Assembly: GCF_000196615.1 (NCBI RefSeq)
Contig: NC_014306.1
Coordinates: 2,976,001-3,040,000 of the forward strand
Source of the DNA: Erwinia billingiae Eb661
GTDB taxonomy: Bacteria > Pseudomonadota > Gammaproteobacteria > Enterobacterales > Enterobacteriaceae
Length of the DNA stretch: 64,000 nt
Reading direction: 5' to 3'
This document shows positions 62,350-64,000 of the stretch, piece after piece. Every line of letters begins with the position of its first letter. Within the stretch, counting starts at the first letter, position 1. The notes under the pieces are model-generated. The model saw only the letters and a program-made list of their open reading frames with translations, was not told where the DNA came from and ran no database searches. Both the position numbers and the translations under genes were made by a program.

Positions 62350-63270
62350 TTATTCCTCGCGGCCTGGTGCATCAATCTGGCTGAACAACACTTCCAGCTG
62401 TTTCAACATCATCGATGCCGCCAGTGAAAGCTGTCGTGAAGGCGCCAGGCACAGCGACAAGGTGAAGGATTTTAACTGCGGATCGGTCAGCGGAATAAAG
62501 GCCAGCTCTTCGCGGTCCACCTCATCCATGATGTCCAGCCAGCAGAGGATGCCAATGCCGATCTTCTCTTTGATCAACGAACGGATCATATGGATGTTAT
62601 TGGACACCGCCACTTCTTTCACCATGCCGCCGTTATTATTCAGCAGCGCCTCGACCGGCCCGTAAAGCATCAGCGGGGCTGAGGGAATAATAAATGGATA
62701 TTCAAGGCATTGATTAAAGCGCACCCCGCTTCTGCCCTCCAGAGGATGCCCTTTGGGCACCACAATCCCCAGGTTGATCTCGGCAAAAGCCTGCACCATC
62801 AGCTCCTTCGAGCTTTGTGGGTTGAGCATAATGCCAAAGTCCGCATCCCCTGAAATCAGCGCCTGCTGAATATCGATATTGTTCATGGTGGTCAGCGTGA
62901 AGGAGATGTTGGGATAGTCCTGATGCACTTTCTTCAGCATCGACGAGAAGAAATGTCGGTTAATGGCATCGATGGTGGCAATCCGCACGTGCCCGCGCCG
63001 TAAGCCGCGCAGGTCGTCGAGCTGTTCACGCACCCGGGAAAAGTCCTTCTTCCAGTTTTTGGCGGCATGCAGCAACAGCTCCCCCGCCGCCGTCAGCCGC
63101 AGCCCGGTGGGATGCCGTTCAAACAGCGGCATCGCCAGCTCTTTTTCCACCCGCAGGATTTGCCGGTCGATAGAGGACGCCGCAACGTGCAGGGTTTCTG
63201 ACGCCTTACGGAAGGATCCCAGACGCGCCACTTCGGTGAAATACAGCAGGAACTTTGAGAAGGCGAACAT
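62350..63270 (-). CDS. LysR-type regulator
   Basis: A 306-residue LysR regulator with N-terminal wHTH (VARLGSFRKASETLHVAASS) and a C-terminal effector domain (GHVRIATIDAINRHFF). The start at 63270 (MFAFSKFLLYFTEV) is chosen because upstream in-frame codons are non-ATG; no strong ribosome-binding site is seen. It lies between the binding-protein operon on its own strand and a divergent reductase gene, so it probably controls one or both. Confidence 0.88.
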   Translation of the reverse strand: MFAFSKFLLYFTEVARLGSFRKASETLHVAASSIDRQILRVEKELAMPLFERHPTGLRLTAAGELLLHAAKNWKKDFSRVREQLDDLRGLRRGHVRIATIDAINRHFFSSMLKKVHQDYPNISFTLTTMNNIDIQQALISGDADFGIMLNPQSSKELMVQAFAEINLGIVVPKGHPLEGRSGVRFNQCLEYPFIIPSAPLMLYGPVEALLNNNGGMVKEVAVSNNIHMIRSLIKEKIGIGILCWLDIMDEVDREELAFIPLTDPQLKSFTLSLCLAPSRQLSLAASMMLKQLEVLFSQIDAPGREE

Positions 63271-63416
63271 AGGTGAGGTGCTCTCTTTTATGCAACGGGA
63301 CGTGCGAATCAAAGCTCTCGACGCAACGCAGTTATAGCAATAACGTAGCTTTCATTGCAACGGGAACAATCGTTTCATCACTCAAACAGAGTCCAGACTC
63401 GCTACGGTAAAAGAAC

Positions 63417-64000
63417 ATGAAAGACGCCGAAATAATCCCTGTCACGATCAAAGCAATTACTGAAAATGGCGCAGGAAACCGGTCATTGCAGTTAATTGCC
63501 CAGCGGGATTATGCGTTGCCAGGCTGGTTACCCGGCGCACATATCGACCTGTTTATTCCGGAGATTGGCCCGCGCCAGTATTCTCTTTGTGGCGAACACG
63601 GTGACGCGGAATATTATGAAATCTGCGTCAAGCTGGCCGAACTGTCCTCTGGCGGCTCGCAGCATATTCACCACCATTTTAAGCCTGGCGACAGCCTGAC
63701 GATTTCCGCACCGCGCAATCATTTTCCGTTACTGGACGCGCCGCGTTACCTGCTGATGGCAGGCGGCATTGGCATTACGCCGTTGCTGGCGATGGCGGAA
63801 GCCATCGCGCGTCAGGGCGGCGAATGTGAGCTGCATTACTATGTTTCGAACCCCGAACAAACCGCCTTCCTGCCGCGTCTGAGCGCGCAACCTCTCGCGG
63901 AGCGGGTGTTTTTTCATTATAGCGACGCAAACGATTCCCTGCGCCACAACACGCCGCTCGCCCTGACGCAATCCGACCCGCATACCCGAGTGATGGCCTG
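63417..64000 (+). CDS. PDR/VanB-type oxidoreductase, 3' end outside the window
   Basis: The frame is open to the window end (194 codons). It opens MKDAEIIPVTIKAITENG, has the flavin-binding RQYSLCG, and the NAD-binding GGIGITPLLAMAEA. This fits phthalate-dioxygenase-reductase / vanillate-demethylase-reductase type proteins, which pass electrons from NADH via FMN and a 2Fe-2S domain (expected beyond the edge) to a Rieske oxygenase. It is transcribed divergently from the LysR gene. Confidence 0.85.
   Translation, partial: MKDAEIIPVTIKAITENGAGNRSLQLIAQRDYALPGWLPGAHIDLFIPEIGPRQYSLCGEHGDAEYYEICVKLAELSSGGSQHIHHHFKPGDSLTISAPRNHFPLLDAPRYLLMAGGIGITPLLAMAEAIARQGGECELHYYVSNPEQTAFLPRLSAQPLAERVFFHYSDANDSLRHNTPLALTQSDPHTRVMA

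Overview
The window comes from a motile Gram-negative enterobacterium. Gene order and protein content point to Erwiniaceae or close relatives (Pantoea/Erwinia-like). The backbone follows the E. coli order fliS-fliT-amyA-yedD ... fliE-fliF...fliR-rcsA-dsrB-yodD-(mpgP)-yodC-yedI-yedA-vsr-dcm-yedJ-mtfA-tRNA-Asn. The genus cannot be fixed from the sequence alone.

Layout: (1) 1-5.6 kb holds the 3' end of fliS, then fliT, amyA, the lipoprotein gene yedD, a small DUF6388-like gene, a MASE1-GGEEF diguanylate cyclase and a small coiled protein. (2) 5.6-11.3 kb is an accessory block next to fliE. It carries a repressor facing an antiterminator Q gene, a complete lysis cassette (T4-type endolysin, holin, Rz, embedded Rz1) and a beta-helix tailspike or depolymerase-like gene, but no capsid, packaging, replication or integrase genes. 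A 40-bp tandem repeat and a YmcF-like cold-shock gene follow. (3) 11.3-22.8 kb is the flagellar export, basal-body and switch cluster fliE / fliFGHIJK / fliLMNOPQR, all intact. (4) 22.8-37.9 kb holds rcsA with an upstream RcsAB box, a sigma-28-type chemoreceptor gene, dsrB, a Pmp3-like gene, yodD, a glucosylglycerate-type pair (mpgP-gpgS), yodC, yedI, yedA, vsr-dcm, yedJ, a phage-type gene and mtfA. (5) 37.9-50.9 kb is a 13-kb genomic island in tRNA-Asn, bounded by a 50-bp perfect direct repeat. It holds an ArdC-like relic, a dead IS30, an HD phosphohydrolase gene split by an amber codon, a 1958-residue helicase-nuclease, a dead IS3 and a two-TM protein. (6) 50.9-56.2 kb holds small hypothetical genes, a cold-shock-domain protein, a frameshifted RluA-family gene, a T6SS-immunity-like lipoprotein, yaiL, an orphan hcp with a candidate effector, and yajD. 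(7) 56.2-64 kb holds mesX-mesD (folate-independent methionine synthesis) behind a consensus MetR site, then a catabolic-looking locus: 2OG-Fe(II) oxygenase, amidohydrolase, ABC binding protein, LysR regulator and the start of a PDR/VanB-type reductase cut by the window edge.

The most unusual items are the capsid-less lysis/tailspike module with a non-canonical repressor and palindromic operators, the tRNA-Asn island with its giant helicase-nuclease beside an HD hydrolase, the orphan Hcp-effector pair, and the mesXD operon with its MetR box. All functional statements rest on reading the sequence and remembered family features. No database search was run.
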